DNA of 64,000 nucleotides from Nostoc linckia NIES-25 (GCF_002368035.1 NZ_AP018222.1:3961534-4025533), one strand, 5' to 3'; counted from the first letter of the stretch, positions 18,852-28,824 are shown. The notes: generated by a model from the sequence alone, not told the origin. Translations and numbers: made by a program.

Positions 18852-21095
18852 ATGGAAAATGATGCGGCAACGCTCCAGTGTCCACATGAAAATTGTCAGG
18901 CTGCCAATCCCCTGACTCATAAGTTTTGCCAGCGATGTTCTACGCCCCTACCCAAAAATTACCTCTGGGCTGTGGTAGACAACCAGAGTTTGGGTAGCCC
19001 TGGAAAAATATTAGCCGATCGCTATTTAATTGTTGATAAATTTGTTCTATTAGATACCAAGCCTGGTTTGTTAACCCTAACGCCGGAGCTAGAGAATTTA
19101 CAGATTCCCAGAGCTTACTTAAGGCTCATTCCCTACCGCTTACACGTACCGCAGGTACATGGAGTACTTCCCCTAACTAAAAATTCCCCCCAGCCAGAAG
19201 TATTACTTTTAGAAAAACCACCAGTAATGGTGGATGAGACAACCCAACAAGTGCATCTGGGCAGCGAATTAACCAGTGCTTGGCGCGATGCTACATCCAT
19301 GCGCCAACTCAATTGGTTGTGGCAAATAGCTCACTTGTGGCAACCTCTGGCCAGTGAAGGTGTAGTTTCTAGCTTGCTTGACTCCTATGTTTTACGGGTA
19401 GAAGGCTCGTTAGTCCGTTTGTTAGAATTGCGCTTCGACGATGCTACATCACCAAAATTGCCTCAATTAGGGGAATTCTGGCAGCAATTGGTCGCCAACG
19501 CCAAACCAGCCATCGGAGAATTTCTCGCTCGCATTAGCCTTTCCCTGATTGAGGGCGAAATTCACTCATCCGAACAATTAATCACAACTTTAGACCGCGG
19601 ACTGGCAGAATTAGGGCGATCGCAAACGCCCACAATCAAAATTATCACCAAAACCGATACTGGGCCTAGCCGTCAACGCAACGAAGACGCCTGTAGCCCA
19701 CCCAGCGGTACCCTAGTGAGCAAGCCACCCCAACCCACAGCCTTAGCAATCGTCTGTGATGGCATCGGCGGACACGAAGGCGGCAATGTCGCATCAAATT
19801 TAGCCATTGAAACAATCCAACAGCAGGTACAGCAACTCACCAAAGTTCCCTACGACCACATAGACCCCTCACTGCTGCTAAACGACCTAGAAAAAGCTGT
19901 GGCTATGGCTAATGACAAAATTAGCCAGCGCAATGACAGTGAAAATCGCCAAGGGCGTCAGCGTATGGGCACAACTTTAGTTATGGCACTGCCTGTAGCT
20001 CACGAAATGTACATTACCCACGTTGGTGATAGTCGTGCCTACTGGATTACCCGCCAAGGCTGTTATCAAGTTACCCTTGATGATGATGTCGCTTCCCGCG
20101 AAGTGCGCCTTGGTTATGCCATTTACCGCGAAGCTGTGCAACAAAGTTCTGCCGGTTCTCTCGTCCAAGCTTTGGGGATGGGCCCTAGCACTTCATTGCA
20201 TCCCACATCTGCACGATTTATGCTCGATGAAGATGCAGTTTTTCTGCTGACATCCGATGGCTTGAGTGATTTCGATCGCGTCGAAGAGTACTGGGAAACA
20301 GAAATCTTACCGATTTTGCTTGGAGAAGCAAACATTGTCAATGTAGCAGATAGATTAGTAGAAATCGCTAACAGCAAAAATGGACACGATAATGTCACCG
20401 TCGCTTTAGTACACTATCAAGTCCAATACTGGGAACCAGAAATCACCATCAAAGCAGTGATTCCAGAAAGTTATTCTGCAAAAACCGTCGATTTGGCATC
20501 TAGAGGGGCAAATACGCCAGTTCTAACCAGCCCAAACCAAAAAACTCAGGTGATTGAGGAAAATCAGCCTGCCAAAACTCGCCAATTGCCCCTACAGTGG
20601 ATAGTTCCGTTACTATTTGTACTAGCAGCGGGTACTGGGGGATTTATCATTCAACAACTGCGATTAAAATCCACCAGCCAGCCTCCAATTGCTTCTAACC
20701 CTACACCACCAACTCAAACCCCCACTGTTACAGCTACAGAACCACCCAGGCCCCTTGCTAACCTTGCTCCTGGCTGGGTAATTCAAACTACCAACGAAAT
20801 CGCCTTGCCCAACCAATCGCTTCCTCCTAAAAGTTTTTTAAAAGTCATCAACACCAACCCCAGTCCTCCATCTGGAGATTTTTCAGTTCGGATGCAAGTC
20901 TGTACCCCAACTCCAGTATCCTCCCAAGCACCAACTCCATCAAAAACTGTGTTTAAACCAGGCCAAGAGGTATCGATTAAATTTTCCCAACTGGAACGTT
21001 CTAAAGCCTCTGTTTTGCCATCAAGCGCATCAAACACTTGTAAAACTGACAGCCAACCACCAACTAATCAACCCGCTGACACTAGTCAAACTTAG
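18852..21095 (+). CDS. Zinc-ribbon PP2C-type Ser/Thr phosphatase with one membrane segment
   Basis: A 747-residue protein. The N-terminus has four Cys in CPHENC...CQRC (about residues 10-33), a zinc ribbon. Residues 40-260 form a region without recognised motifs. From about 270 comes a full PP2C domain: TGPSRQRNEDA, VCDGIGGHEGGNVASN (metal-binding DG), RMGTTLVMAL, THVGDSRAYW, LTSDGLSDFD and GHDNVTVALV near 510. A membrane segment (WIVPLLFVLAAGTGGFII, about 582-600) precedes a Pro/Thr-rich tail, so catalysis is on the cytoplasmic side. It should remove phosphate from Ser/Thr of partner proteins. Two FHA-domain genes, whose products read phospho-Thr, follow within 4 kb, suggesting one signalling unit. 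Confidence 0.88.
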   Translation: MENDAATLQCPHENCQAANPLTHKFCQRCSTPLPKNYLWAVVDNQSLGSPGKILADRYLIVDKFVLLDTKPGLLTLTPELENLQIPRAYLRLIPYRLHVPQVHGVLPLTKNSPQPEVLLLEKPPVMVDETTQQVHLGSELTSAWRDATSMRQLNWLWQIAHLWQPLASEGVVSSLLDSYVLRVEGSLVRLLELRFDDATSPKLPQLGEFWQQLVANAKPAIGEFLARISLSLIEGEIHSSEQLITTLDRGLAELGRSQTPTIKIITKTDTGPSRQRNEDACSPPSGTLVSKPPQPTALAIVCDGIGGHEGGNVASNLAIETIQQQVQQLTKVPYDHIDPSLLLNDLEKAVAMANDKISQRNDSENRQGRQRMGTTLVMALPVAHEMYITHVGDSRAYWITRQGCYQVTLDDDVASREVRLGYAIYREAVQQSSAGSLVQALGMGPSTSLHPTSARFMLDEDAVFLLTSDGLSDFDRVEEYWETEILPILLGEANIVNVADRLVEIANSKNGHDNVTVALVHYQVQYWEPEITIKAVIPESYSAKTVDLASRGANTPVLTSPNQKTQVIEENQPAKTRQLPLQWIVPLLFVLAAGTGGFIIQQLRLKSTSQPPIASNPTPPTQTPTVTATEPPRPLANLAPGWVIQTTNEIALPNQSLPPKSFLKVINTNPSPPSGDFSVRMQVCTPTPVSSQAPTPSKTVFKPGQEVSIKFSQLERSKASVLPSSASNTCKTDSQPPTNQPADTSQT

Positions 21096-21162
21096 TTAAA
21101 TACTCGATAAACTAGAAAAAACCTGGAATAATAACAGGTAAGAATCAGACTCAAAAACTGAT

Positions 21163-21190
21163 AAGGTAAAAAAGTAAAAATTTTTACCTT
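21163..21190 (+). terminator. Hairpin between the PP2C and CHAT-FHA genes
   Basis: AAGGTAAAAA (21163-21172) and TTTTTACCTT (21181-21190) form a 10-bp perfect stem around an 8-base loop, about 70 bases after the PP2C stop. It is A/T-rich with few G-C pairs and no long T tail, so it may be a weak terminator or attenuator. Confidence 0.4.
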
Positions 21191-21242
21191 TGAGAATTGT
21201 TATTTGAAATTATTTGTTTTTAGTTTTTAGTTTTATGAATCC

Positions 21243-22823
21243 ATGCCATCCCTGATTTTGGCGATCGCCCGTCTCTTAAACACTGGCACTGACAACTTCG
21301 CCATTTGGGTGGTCAAGGCTCCCTATCCTAGCGGCCATGTTTTACGTGACTGTATGTGGCCTGTTGAACTCACCCAAGTCTGGCAAGAATGGCGGCAGAT
21401 GTTTGCTGGCCAAAACCATTTAGTTCTTCCCCCAAACTCCACATCTCAAAATAGCAATCTATTACCGACCGATTCGATTTCATTTTCTTCAGGTCAGACC
21501 ACCGGCCCTTATAGCAGCCGCCTGATGCAATACCTGGGAATGCTTTTATGGCGCTGGGTATTCGATGGACAAATTCTTGGTAGTCTAGAACGCAGCCGGG
21601 GAATTGCTATGGGTCAGCATACACGTTTGCGTTTTCGACTGGAAATTCGCGACCCCGATCTGATTGCTTTCCCTTGGGAAATTATGCAGCGCGAACCCGG
21701 TCAATCGGCTATGTCTCTTTCCCAAGATTTGCTATTTAGCCGCACTAGCAGTGAAGTTGACCCGTTACCGTATTTGCGAACTGACCAGGCTTTAAATATC
21801 CTGTTGGTTTTAGGTCATGACGAAAACCTGCAACTAGAACAAGAAGCCCTGATTTTACAGCAAACTCTGACAGATACCCCAGTCGATACCAATTCCCAAA
21901 GATATGCATCGGCAACAGTGAATCAACTGTTACAACCAACTCCAGAGGAGTTAATTCAAGAATTAGAAACTAAAGCATACAATGTCTTCTTTTATGCTGG
22001 ACACGGTTTGCCAGATCCAGACGGTGGGCTACTGTTTTTGCAACCGGGCATGACTCTCAATGGTATAGAATTAGCCCAAGCATTGAACCGTACAGGCGTG
22101 AAGTTAGCGGTTTTTAACGCTTGTTGGGGAGCGCAACCAGCTGTTAGCAATAATCAAGTGGTACCTGCCAGCAGTTTAGCAGAAGTATTAATTCGGCATG
22201 GCGTACCAGCGGTTTTGGGGATGCGAGATGAAATCGCTGACCACGAAAGCCAAAGTTTTATTCAAGCCTTTGCTGAAGCTTTGCGATTGTATAAGCCAAT
22301 TGATGAAGCTGTGACCCAAGCAAGAAAAGAATTGTTAACGCTGTATAGATTCAATCAACCTGCTTGGACTTTGCCTGTTCTCTACCTACATCCAGATTTT
22401 AATGGCGAACTGATTAAAAACCTAGATGAAGGAATTACCGAATTACCAGATACAGCCATTCCGGATGTAAGTTCTGGGCTTCCTAGTGCAAGTTTGCGAT
22501 CGCTCTCTTCAAAAGATAAAACTTGGTTATTGCGTTATGGAGTCACTCGTATCGGTCGCACCAAAGATAATGATATTGTCATCCCCGAACCGTCTGTTTC
22601 TAAACGTCACGCGGAAATCTTCTGCCGCAATACTTTGACTGATGCTACACTGGTGCGAACTTATTATTTACAAGATTTTTCTACCTACGGGACAACGTGG
22701 TTTTTAGGGCCTAATGGCTGGCAACAAATCCTCCGAGAGGAAGTCCCCTTGAAATCTGGTATGCAGTTAAAGTTTGGAAGTGCTAGAGGTGAGACCTGGG
22801 AGTTTATTATTGAAGACTCCTAG
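21243..22823 (+). CDS. CHAT caspase-like peptidase fused to an FHA domain
   Basis: A 526-residue protein. Residues about 100-390 form a CHAT domain, a caspase-like fold: FFYAGHG carries the probable catalytic His254 and VFNACWG the probable Cys294, and further marks are ASSLAEVLIRHGVPAVLGMRDE and SFIQAFAEAL. Residues about 428-520 form an FHA domain: TRIGRTKDNDIVIPEPSVSK, then RHAEIF and LQDFSTYGTTW, with the Arg, Ser and His that contact phospho-Thr all present. The domain pair suggests proteolysis gated by phosphorylation, but substrates are unknown. It follows the PP2C gene by 147 bases on the same strand. Confidence 0.85.
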   Translation: MPSLILAIARLLNTGTDNFAIWVVKAPYPSGHVLRDCMWPVELTQVWQEWRQMFAGQNHLVLPPNSTSQNSNLLPTDSISFSSGQTTGPYSSRLMQYLGMLLWRWVFDGQILGSLERSRGIAMGQHTRLRFRLEIRDPDLIAFPWEIMQREPGQSAMSLSQDLLFSRTSSEVDPLPYLRTDQALNILLVLGHDENLQLEQEALILQQTLTDTPVDTNSQRYASATVNQLLQPTPEELIQELETKAYNVFFYAGHGLPDPDGGLLFLQPGMTLNGIELAQALNRTGVKLAVFNACWGAQPAVSNNQVVPASSLAEVLIRHGVPAVLGMRDEIADHESQSFIQAFAEALRLYKPIDEAVTQARKELLTLYRFNQPAWTLPVLYLHPDFNGELIKNLDEGITELPDTAIPDVSSGLPSASLRSLSSKDKTWLLRYGVTRIGRTKDNDIVIPEPSVSKRHAEIFCRNTLTDATLVRTYYLQDFSTYGTTWFLGPNGWQQILREEVPLKSGMQLKFGSARGETWEFIIEDS

Positions 22824-22967
22824 TACAGCTATTGCATAATTAAATTTTGTCTTGAGTATCAATTTTAAAAATCTGTTTTTACCAACAGAAAAAATCAACT
22901 TTTTTGCGGAAATCTCTTCTGGGCGATTGTAGCTGTCAATACCACTAAATAATCGTGAGGCAAGAAA

Positions 22968-23615
22968 ATGACTAATAAAATTAATGGTTCTGACACTTTC
23001 TATTCTTTGCAGTCTCAAGTAGATTTAGAGTTATTAGAAGCTTTACTAGAACCAGAGGATGCTAGCTATCCTTGGAATGTGGCTGACGAAGAATCAGAAG
23101 CTTATTTTCAAGAATTAGAACAACAATTCGAGACCCAAGATTTAATCGACGAAGATCTGACTAAGCGATCGCAAGATTTTTACAACCATTTAGATACACT
23201 TTGGTCTAGTATTTCTTTTAGTGAAAGCCACGAAGGAAATTCCCAACAATCAGTAGTGCTTAATCTCCAAGAAACATTACACGCTACTTTTTGTACCTGT
23301 GTTCCCCAAACATTGCTCAACACCATTGCCACTAAAGCCGCTGAAATATTTGCCCGTCAGCAATTAAGAGGCGAACAACTAGTTGAATGCGTTCAGGCTG
23401 TACTGCCAAATTGGGGAGAAGAGGATCTTTTAGTTTTAGCCCGTCCTTTTGCTTATGCGATGCGAAGCAACGAATCACATAACCCAGCATCTACAATGGC
23501 TAACCTGAACAATCGGGAATGGACAACTTTATCAGAAATAGAACAAGCAAAGGTTAGTTTGACCATCGCCTACTATGCTTTAAGTCAACTCAATAAATAC
23601 CAGTCCCAACCATAA
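22968..23615 (+). CDS. Acidic protein of unknown function downstream of CHAT-FHA
   Basis: A 215-residue protein beginning MTNKINGSDTFYSLQSQVDL. No family is recognised. The N-terminal 80 residues are very acidic (LLEALLEPEDASYPWNVADE), and the C-terminal half is predicted helical (TKAAEIFARQQLRGEQLVEC, WTTLSEIEQAKVSLTIAYYA). There is no signal peptide or membrane segment. It begins 144 bases after the CHAT-FHA stop on the same strand and is probably co-transcribed with it, so it is a candidate substrate or regulator (inference). Start at ATG 22968; upstream gaggcaag is a modest ribosome site. Confidence 0.65.
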   Translation: MTNKINGSDTFYSLQSQVDLELLEALLEPEDASYPWNVADEESEAYFQELEQQFETQDLIDEDLTKRSQDFYNHLDTLWSSISFSESHEGNSQQSVVLNLQETLHATFCTCVPQTLLNTIATKAAEIFARQQLRGEQLVECVQAVLPNWGEEDLLVLARPFAYAMRSNESHNPASTMANLNNREWTTLSEIEQAKVSLTIAYYALSQLNKYQSQP

Positions 23616-23970
23616 CTCCAGTCTGCTATTTATTTTTTGAATAATTCCATTTCCGAGATAGCTAGGCTTAATCTACGTAATAGTTGTCTTGCTTTTCAAA
23701 ATTGATTTAATGCTACACCAATTAGCAATTCAGAAACTTAGATCCAGCAATACTTTCCTGACTTAAATCTGCTACCTTATTTTCCAGAATTGGTATTAGT
23801 TTTGAAGTGACCGACAGTTTAATGTAGATAGATGCTAGCCTAATTTAATAATCATACCATCTATCCCAAGATATATATTTTTACCTTCCTGAAGAATTGG
23901 ACACTGGGAATCGGGCATTGGTTATTCGCCCTATCTTCCCATCTCCTCATCGCCTCATCCCCCTGATTTT
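23616..23970. other. Convergent intergenic region with a short repeat
   Basis: The region lies between the convergent acidic-protein and FHA-PrsW genes. The right part has gggaatcgggcattgg and cccatctcctcatcgcctcatcc repeat-like segments. No gene was seen. Confidence 0.5.
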
Positions 23971-25353
23971 TTATTTAGGGCCAAGGAATCGAGTAGCAAA
24001 GTTTTGCGATCGCGTCGGTGAAAGCGCCCGTGCCTTGAGAATTGCCGCCATCAAAAAGGCGTAAGATAGCACTCCAACAACTACCAAAAGCAACGCATTG
24101 ATCGAGCCAGTGGCATTCCAGAGGGCGTGGAGTGCAGAGGCACTCAGATAACCAATAGAAAGAATTTGCCAACTTCTACTGGGTTTAAGGACGGCCAAGC
24201 CGATAAAATAGCCCAAGTAGCCACTATAAGCCATGTGTCCAGCCACAGAGCCTAAAATTCGCGGAATTAGCAGTTGTAAACCCGCCAGTTGACCGGCAGC
24301 ACCGATGCCCACTTGTTGCGTGACATTTTGAGTGATATCCGGTACATATTGGCCGAGAGTTTCCAACAAAGTGAAGCCCACAGCAGAAGCCGTTCCCAAG
24401 AGAATCCCGTCTAGAGGTTCCCAAACGCCGATGCGTTCTCGCCAAGGTGAAGACAACATTCTACCGATGGCGAATACTGCGAGTACAGGCACTGCTTTGA
24501 GTAATTCCTCCATCAACCCAGCGCCAAAAAACATCCGTACTAGTAACTCTGTGAAGGTGGTAGATTCCTGGGGTGAGGGTAAGTTTCCAGGCAATATGCC
24601 ACGAAAAACGAAGATAAATAAATCTAACAGCGGACTGAGCAAAATCATCGCCGTACCCAATGCCGTAGCCATTAACACCCACCACGGCTTTTGTTTCCCG
24701 CAAAGTTGGTAAACAAAATAATAGGCGGCGAAGGCAATGTAAGTGGCGACGATTACTTGATTTGCTTGGGGACGACCGACTGTAGCAAACATCAACACGA
24801 CGAAGATTACAGTCAGTATTCCTGGTACGAGGTAAGCTTTACGAGTTAAATCTTTACCAGTGGAAATAATCGGAAAAAGCTGAGTGAAGCTAACAGAATC
24901 GGGCTGCTTTAATTGGGTGTGGTTGTGGTAGTTGGTTGCTGAAGGCAGTGGTGCCAATTGGTTAACTGTTGTTGCCGGGGTTTGCGAGGTCAACTCGTAC
25001 TCAAAAACGTATTGCGGCCCATCAGAACCTAGAGAAATGCGATCGCCTGGGTGCAATTCTTGACATTCATACAAGCGTTGTCCATTCAAATAAGTGCCGT
25101 TAGCACTATTCAAATCACAAAGCACCCAGCTAAATTTGCTATCTGGAGATAAAGACAGGGGACGAACCACCGCATGACGACGAGATACCATTCGGTACAT
25201 CATGGCATCCAAGACAACTTGGCAGCTAGGGTCGCGTCCAATTACTATCTCTTTACTGGGGGGCAGCGAGAAGCGAGATTCCGATCCCGAAGCTGCCCCA
25301 CTACCAGACACTAGCCGCAGAAATGCATTATGTCTTGCGTTTTTGCCTGTCAT
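23971..25353 (-). CDS. FHA domain fused to a PrsW-family intramembrane protease
   Basis: A 460-residue protein. The N-terminal FHA domain (about residues 35-115) shows EIVIGRDPSCQVVLD, MVSRRHAVV and DLNSANGTYLNGQRL, with the conserved Arg, Ser and Asn. After a linker, 8-9 membrane segments begin near residue 180. The PrsW/CPBP-like catalytic motif EELLKA (Glu282, Glu283, Lys286) follows GAGLM, with later His in GHMAYSGYLGY and ALHALWNATGS. PrsW proteins cleave membrane proteins such as an anti-sigma factor in Bacillus. The FHA head suggests recruitment to phosphorylated partners. It converges with the phosphatase/CHAT-FHA block. Confidence 0.87.
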   Translation of the reverse strand: MTGKNARHNAFLRLVSGSGAASGSESRFSLPPSKEIVIGRDPSCQVVLDAMMYRMVSRRHAVVRPLSLSPDSKFSWVLCDLNSANGTYLNGQRLYECQELHPGDRISLGSDGPQYVFEYELTSQTPATTVNQLAPLPSATNYHNHTQLKQPDSVSFTQLFPIISTGKDLTRKAYLVPGILTVIFVVLMFATVGRPQANQVIVATYIAFAAYYFVYQLCGKQKPWWVLMATALGTAMILLSPLLDLFIFVFRGILPGNLPSPQESTTFTELLVRMFFGAGLMEELLKAVPVLAVFAIGRMLSSPWRERIGVWEPLDGILLGTASAVGFTLLETLGQYVPDITQNVTQQVGIGAAGQLAGLQLLIPRILGSVAGHMAYSGYLGYFIGLAVLKPSRSWQILSIGYLSASALHALWNATGSINALLLVVVGVLSYAFLMAAILKARALSPTRSQNFATRFLGPK

Positions 25354-26195
25354 TGATAAGAAGTGCGTTTCTAAATTAATTCTTAAAATAATTTGGCAGC
25401 AGGACTAACCTTAGCCACATCAACAGCAGCATTGCTAAATCCACTATAGCTTCACTTACTGCGAATAAATTTAAATTTCTCGATGCAAAATTTCAAATTT
25501 TTTCATTCATCTAATGTTAATAAGTATTTCATCCACTGAAACTTTTTCCCCAACCTGGGTTGTTAGGCAGATAGATTCAGGTTCTCTGACCGATCTACAT
25601 CTTGACATCCTAGCTGTAAATTAAACGCACGGCAATTTATTACTAAATAGTAGTTTTTACTGCATTTAGTTACGTTAAGAAAATATATAATTTCCGCTGG
25701 TCTATTGTCAGTTATTTTTGCCACTAATGATTGACTAAACTGTTTTGGCACACGAAATGGTGAGTAGTAAAATAAACTACCCCAAAGTATTGAAACATAG
25801 CAGTCCTAAATGAGAAAGTGAAATCTTGTTCCCCAGACTGTTAACCGTCAACCCTCAACTGTTATATAAGATTTCTGGTATCTTGTCTCTAATACCAATT
25901 TTGTATGAAAATGCACATAATCAAGACCCCCCTGTAGTCCCCCCTTGCTAAGGGGGGACGGCGTAGCCGGGGGATATATGCAGCTTCACAAAGAAACGGT
26001 ATAAGGTGAATTCCATTAATTAATTTACCCTAGCCGTTGGTTTCGACTCCCTTCTGGAGCGAGACGCTACGCGTAGCTTGCTCGTATTGTAGGGGTACGA
26101 CTCCGCTCAGGGCAAGTCGCTCAACCAACTTCATAGTCGAGAGTTGAGCAAAGTCGAAACTCGTCAGCGTTGGTATTTTCTTCGCTAGAAATGAC
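25354..26195. other. Repeat-rich gene-free region
   Basis: About 840 bases without a supported gene. 25925-25975 holds a hairpin repeat (stem GTCCCCCC / GGGGGGAC with tail gtagccgggggat) similar in style to those at 28641 and 31306. 26030-26185 is a patchwork of Nostoc-type repeats (gagacgctacgcgtagctt, gtcgaaactcg). Confidence 0.55.
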
Positions 26196-26798
26196 CTAAA
26201 CAACTGTAGCCAGTTGGGGGTGTTCAATTTTAGTTCCAAGTACTGTGAGGAATTCTCTTAGCCAACGGGGATGAGCAGGCCAAGCTGGTGCTGTTACCAA
26301 GTTACCGTCAACTATAGCCTCATCAACGGGGATATCGACATAGATACCTCCAGCACTCTTGACATCTGGGCTACAAGCAGGGTAGCCAGTACATCTTTTG
26401 CCTTGTAATGTATCGGCCGCTGCCAATAACTGCAAGCCGTGGCAAATAGCAGCGATTGGCTTATTTGTTTGGGCAAAATGACGAGTAATTTCTATTACCT
26501 GCTGATTCAGGCGGATATATTCTGGTGCCCTTCCTCCCGGAATTACCAAGGCATCGTAGGTTTCGGCTTTTACTTCTGCAAAGGTAGCATTTAAAGTGAA
26601 ATTATGACCGGGTTTTTCGCTGTAGGTTTGGTCTCCTTCAAAGTCGTGAACTGCTGTTCGCACTTTGTCGCCAGCTTTTTTGTTGGGGCAAACTGCATGG
26701 ACGGTATGTCCTACCATTTGTAGTGCCTGGAAAGGAACCATTACCTCATAGTCTTCTACATAGTCGCCAACCAGCATTAAAAGTTTCTTTGCAGTCAT
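26196..26798 (-). CDS. DJ-1/PfpI family protein
   Basis: A 200-residue single-domain protein of the DJ-1/PfpI glutamine-amidotransferase-like fold. Marks are KKLLMLVGDYVEDYEVMVPF at the start, ALVIPGGRAPEYIR, and the nucleophile elbow AAICHG with Cys119-His120. Family members act as deglycases, chaperones or stress proteins; activity cannot be decided from sequence. It has no signal peptide and is cytosolic. It begins at ATG 26796-26798, downstream of short caatgatc-type repeats, and stands alone. Confidence 0.85.
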   Translation of the reverse strand: MTAKKLLMLVGDYVEDYEVMVPFQALQMVGHTVHAVCPNKKAGDKVRTAVHDFEGDQTYSEKPGHNFTLNATFAEVKAETYDALVIPGGRAPEYIRLNQQVIEITRHFAQTNKPIAAICHGLQLLAAADTLQGKRCTGYPACSPDVKSAGGIYVDIPVDEAIVDGNLVTAPAWPAHPRWLREFLTVLGTKIEHPQLATVV

Positions 26799-27092
26799 AT
26801 TTTTGCTACCCTCAGTTATTAATTAATTATTTATCATTGGTCATTTGCAAAGCACAAATGACCAATGATAACGTTTAAATTGGACATTTAGACAGATATC
26901 AGCTAATGCGTTTATCCGCGAATTTATCGATATATTAGAGCATTAACTTTGTCACAATGCACCTTTTGAAGGCTATGATTTAACAAAGTTTAACGCATCC
27001 TTGTATATTATTTGCTAGTCAGGAAAAGGCAAGAGAAACCATTGCCTATTGCCAATTCCCCATTACTAGCTATAATTAACGGCTGAGGTTTA

Positions 27093-27545
27093 TTAAAGCA
27101 AATGAAATTCTGCGATCGCTCTGTTAAAGTTTTTGTTTTCATGTCCTGGGCGACTCAGTTTAATTAAGGCGAAACGCTGTAATGGCGTTAAAGATGCCCA
27201 TTTTTGTTGTGTCAGGACTACTCCAATTTCTTGAGCTTTTTCCTGGACAGTGGGTGGTATGTTTTCACAATCAAGCCATGCAGGATGCGGTTCTATAGGC
27301 AATTCGGCAGCTGCTATGCCCGTGCGCTGTAAAACCAATTTTTGGATATATTCGCGGTAAGACTGAATTTCGGTTTCTGTAGTGAAAGGCAATTCGACTA
27401 AAGCTTGACGCTCTGCTGTAGTCATTTGATTCCAATCAGACAATTTTAGCTTAATGCCGCAGGTATCTAATTTGCAACGCACCTGCATGGGAATACAACG
27501 CAGCGAATCAACAAAATCCGCTTCAAATTCAAAGAAATCTGCCAT
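27093..27545 (-). CDS. narM: NarM-type nitrate reductase maturation protein
   Basis: A 150-residue soluble protein: FFEFEADFVDSLRCIPMQVR, CKLDTCGIKLKLSDWNQM, PHPAWLDCENIPPTVQ and WASLTPLQRFALIKLSRPGHE. It matches the cyanobacterial nitrate-reductase-associated family, which I take to be NarM, required for active NarB in Synechococcus and Anabaena and thought to bind NarB. Position supports this: same strand as nirA-nrtP-narB and about 1.3 kb past narB, as narM lies after the nir operon in Anabaena. A PsiE-like gene intervenes. Cysteines in the N-terminal half are conserved-looking. I found no exact NtcA box just upstream. Confidence 0.8.
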   Translation of the reverse strand: MADFFEFEADFVDSLRCIPMQVRCKLDTCGIKLKLSDWNQMTTAERQALVELPFTTETEIQSYREYIQKLVLQRTGIAAAELPIEPHPAWLDCENIPPTVQEKAQEIGVVLTQQKWASLTPLQRFALIKLSRPGHENKNFNRAIAEFHLL

Positions 27546-27791
27546 AAGAAAGTATTGAAAATTAGCTTATTAGAATGTTGGTTGAGTAATCTAAAATTTA
27601 TGGGTGAGGCTGGGGAATAGGGAATGGGAAGTGGTAAAATACAGCACGTCTCATATAAATGAGATACACAAGGGCGGTCAGGATGCCCAACCCAAAAGGT
27701 TTATCATATTCAGATGCGTACTTGATTTACTTGTAAAGTGCTGTATTTCTTTTAATCCACAAAAGTTTGTGATGTCTCTTATGTAACGTTT

Positions 27792-28250
27792 TTACTTAGA
27801 AGTACTGAAACGAATTATTAAATAACTAATTGACAAGGCCAGAATAGCGATACCTAAACCAATTATATCAATTCCTGGAACTTTTTCTAAATCAAGAATA
27901 ATAATTTTTCTGGCAACAGCAATTAAAGAAGTTACAATAACTAATTCAACCTGAATAACGTGTTTTCTCAAATAACCTGTGATGTTTTCTAAAATTTCTA
28001 AAGCAATTAAAATATTCAAAAATAAACCAAATATTTTATATAGTGTTGTGTTAAATTTGCCATAAGGTATTGTAAATAGTTCTTTATATAGAAAAAATCC
28101 TAAATCGCCGATCGCCACTAAAATCACAACTACCATTAAAATAGATAAAATCTTAGAAACCAGCACTTCCACATTTTCAATCATGTGCATGAAGTTCTGG
28201 TCTTTGGTAGTTGCTAAAATTGCCTTCAGTAGCCTTCTCATGTGCTGCAC
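27792..28250 (-). CDS. PsiE-like small membrane protein
   Basis: A 152-residue protein with about four hydrophobic helices: ILSILMVVVILVAIGDLGFF, YKIFGLFLNILIALEILENI, VELVIVTSLIAVARKIIIL and IDIIGLGIAILALSISYLII. The pattern and length fit the PsiE (phosphate-starvation-inducible E) family of inner-membrane proteins, whose function is unknown. It lies between narB and narM on the same strand, but 246 and 574 bases separate it from them, so operon membership is doubtful. Start at ATG 28248-28250; a second Met three codons later is also possible. Confidence 0.65.
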   Translation of the reverse strand: MQHMRRLLKAILATTKDQNFMHMIENVEVLVSKILSILMVVVILVAIGDLGFFLYKELFTIPYGKFNTTLYKIFGLFLNILIALEILENITGYLRKHVIQVELVIVTSLIAVARKIIILDLEKVPGIDIIGLGIAILALSISYLIIRFSTSK

Positions 28251-28555
28251 CCGATTCTAAAATAAAATCCTATAGAAAAATCTAGAGGATTCAAAAGATT
28301 ACTTATCGATGTTTTGTAAGTTTTTTATGTACGAGATTAAAATGGGAGCTAGTAAAATTTCTTATTATTCAAAATTTTACTTCTTTAAATATAGTAATTG
28401 GTAATAGCCAAGAGTTGAGAGACAAAAAAAATAATAATTACTATTGACTATTGAGTATTGACTAATTTACTTATTGCTGATTACCGATTCATGGTTAAGA
28501 CTTATAGCATTTCACGAAAATCTTGATACATAATAAATCTACCGTAGGGGCGCAT

Positions 28556-28762
28556 AGCTGTCATTGGTGTCAACTTAACATGAAACCCTGGTGAAAACGT
28601 GATGAGCGAGTTCTACTAATTTGCGATCGAGATCCGCGTTACCCCACCCCGATTTTGTCTAAAGCCAAAATCTCCCCTCCCCTTAGCAAGGGGAGGGGTT
28701 GGGGGTGGGGTAAAACACTTGTGGATTAAGCGTTCGAGCTTAAGTTGACACGTATGACAGCT
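28556..28762. mobile_element. MITE-like element A, 207 bp with 23-bp terminal inverted repeats
   Basis: The left end AGCTGTCATTGGTGTCAACT (from 28556) and the right end (28740-28762) are inverted copies over 23 bases with two mismatches. The inner 18 bases match the ends of the 208-bp element at 51388-51595, but the interiors differ. The interior here contains a GC-rich hairpin repeat (stem tcccctccccttagcaaggg region, 28641-28712). It has no coding capacity. Its family is not identified. Confidence 0.7.
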
Positions 28763-28824
28763 GTAAAGTCCCTAGCAATATATTTGTATCAGGTTGAAAG
28801 TGAAGCAGTATTACACTTAGCATC

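Noticed and set aside
27785..27797. GTAACGTTTTTAC as an NtcA box for narM
   Set aside because: The spacer is seven, not eight, bases, it lies between the narM and PsiE-like genes without a matching -10 box at 22 bases, so it is not supported.
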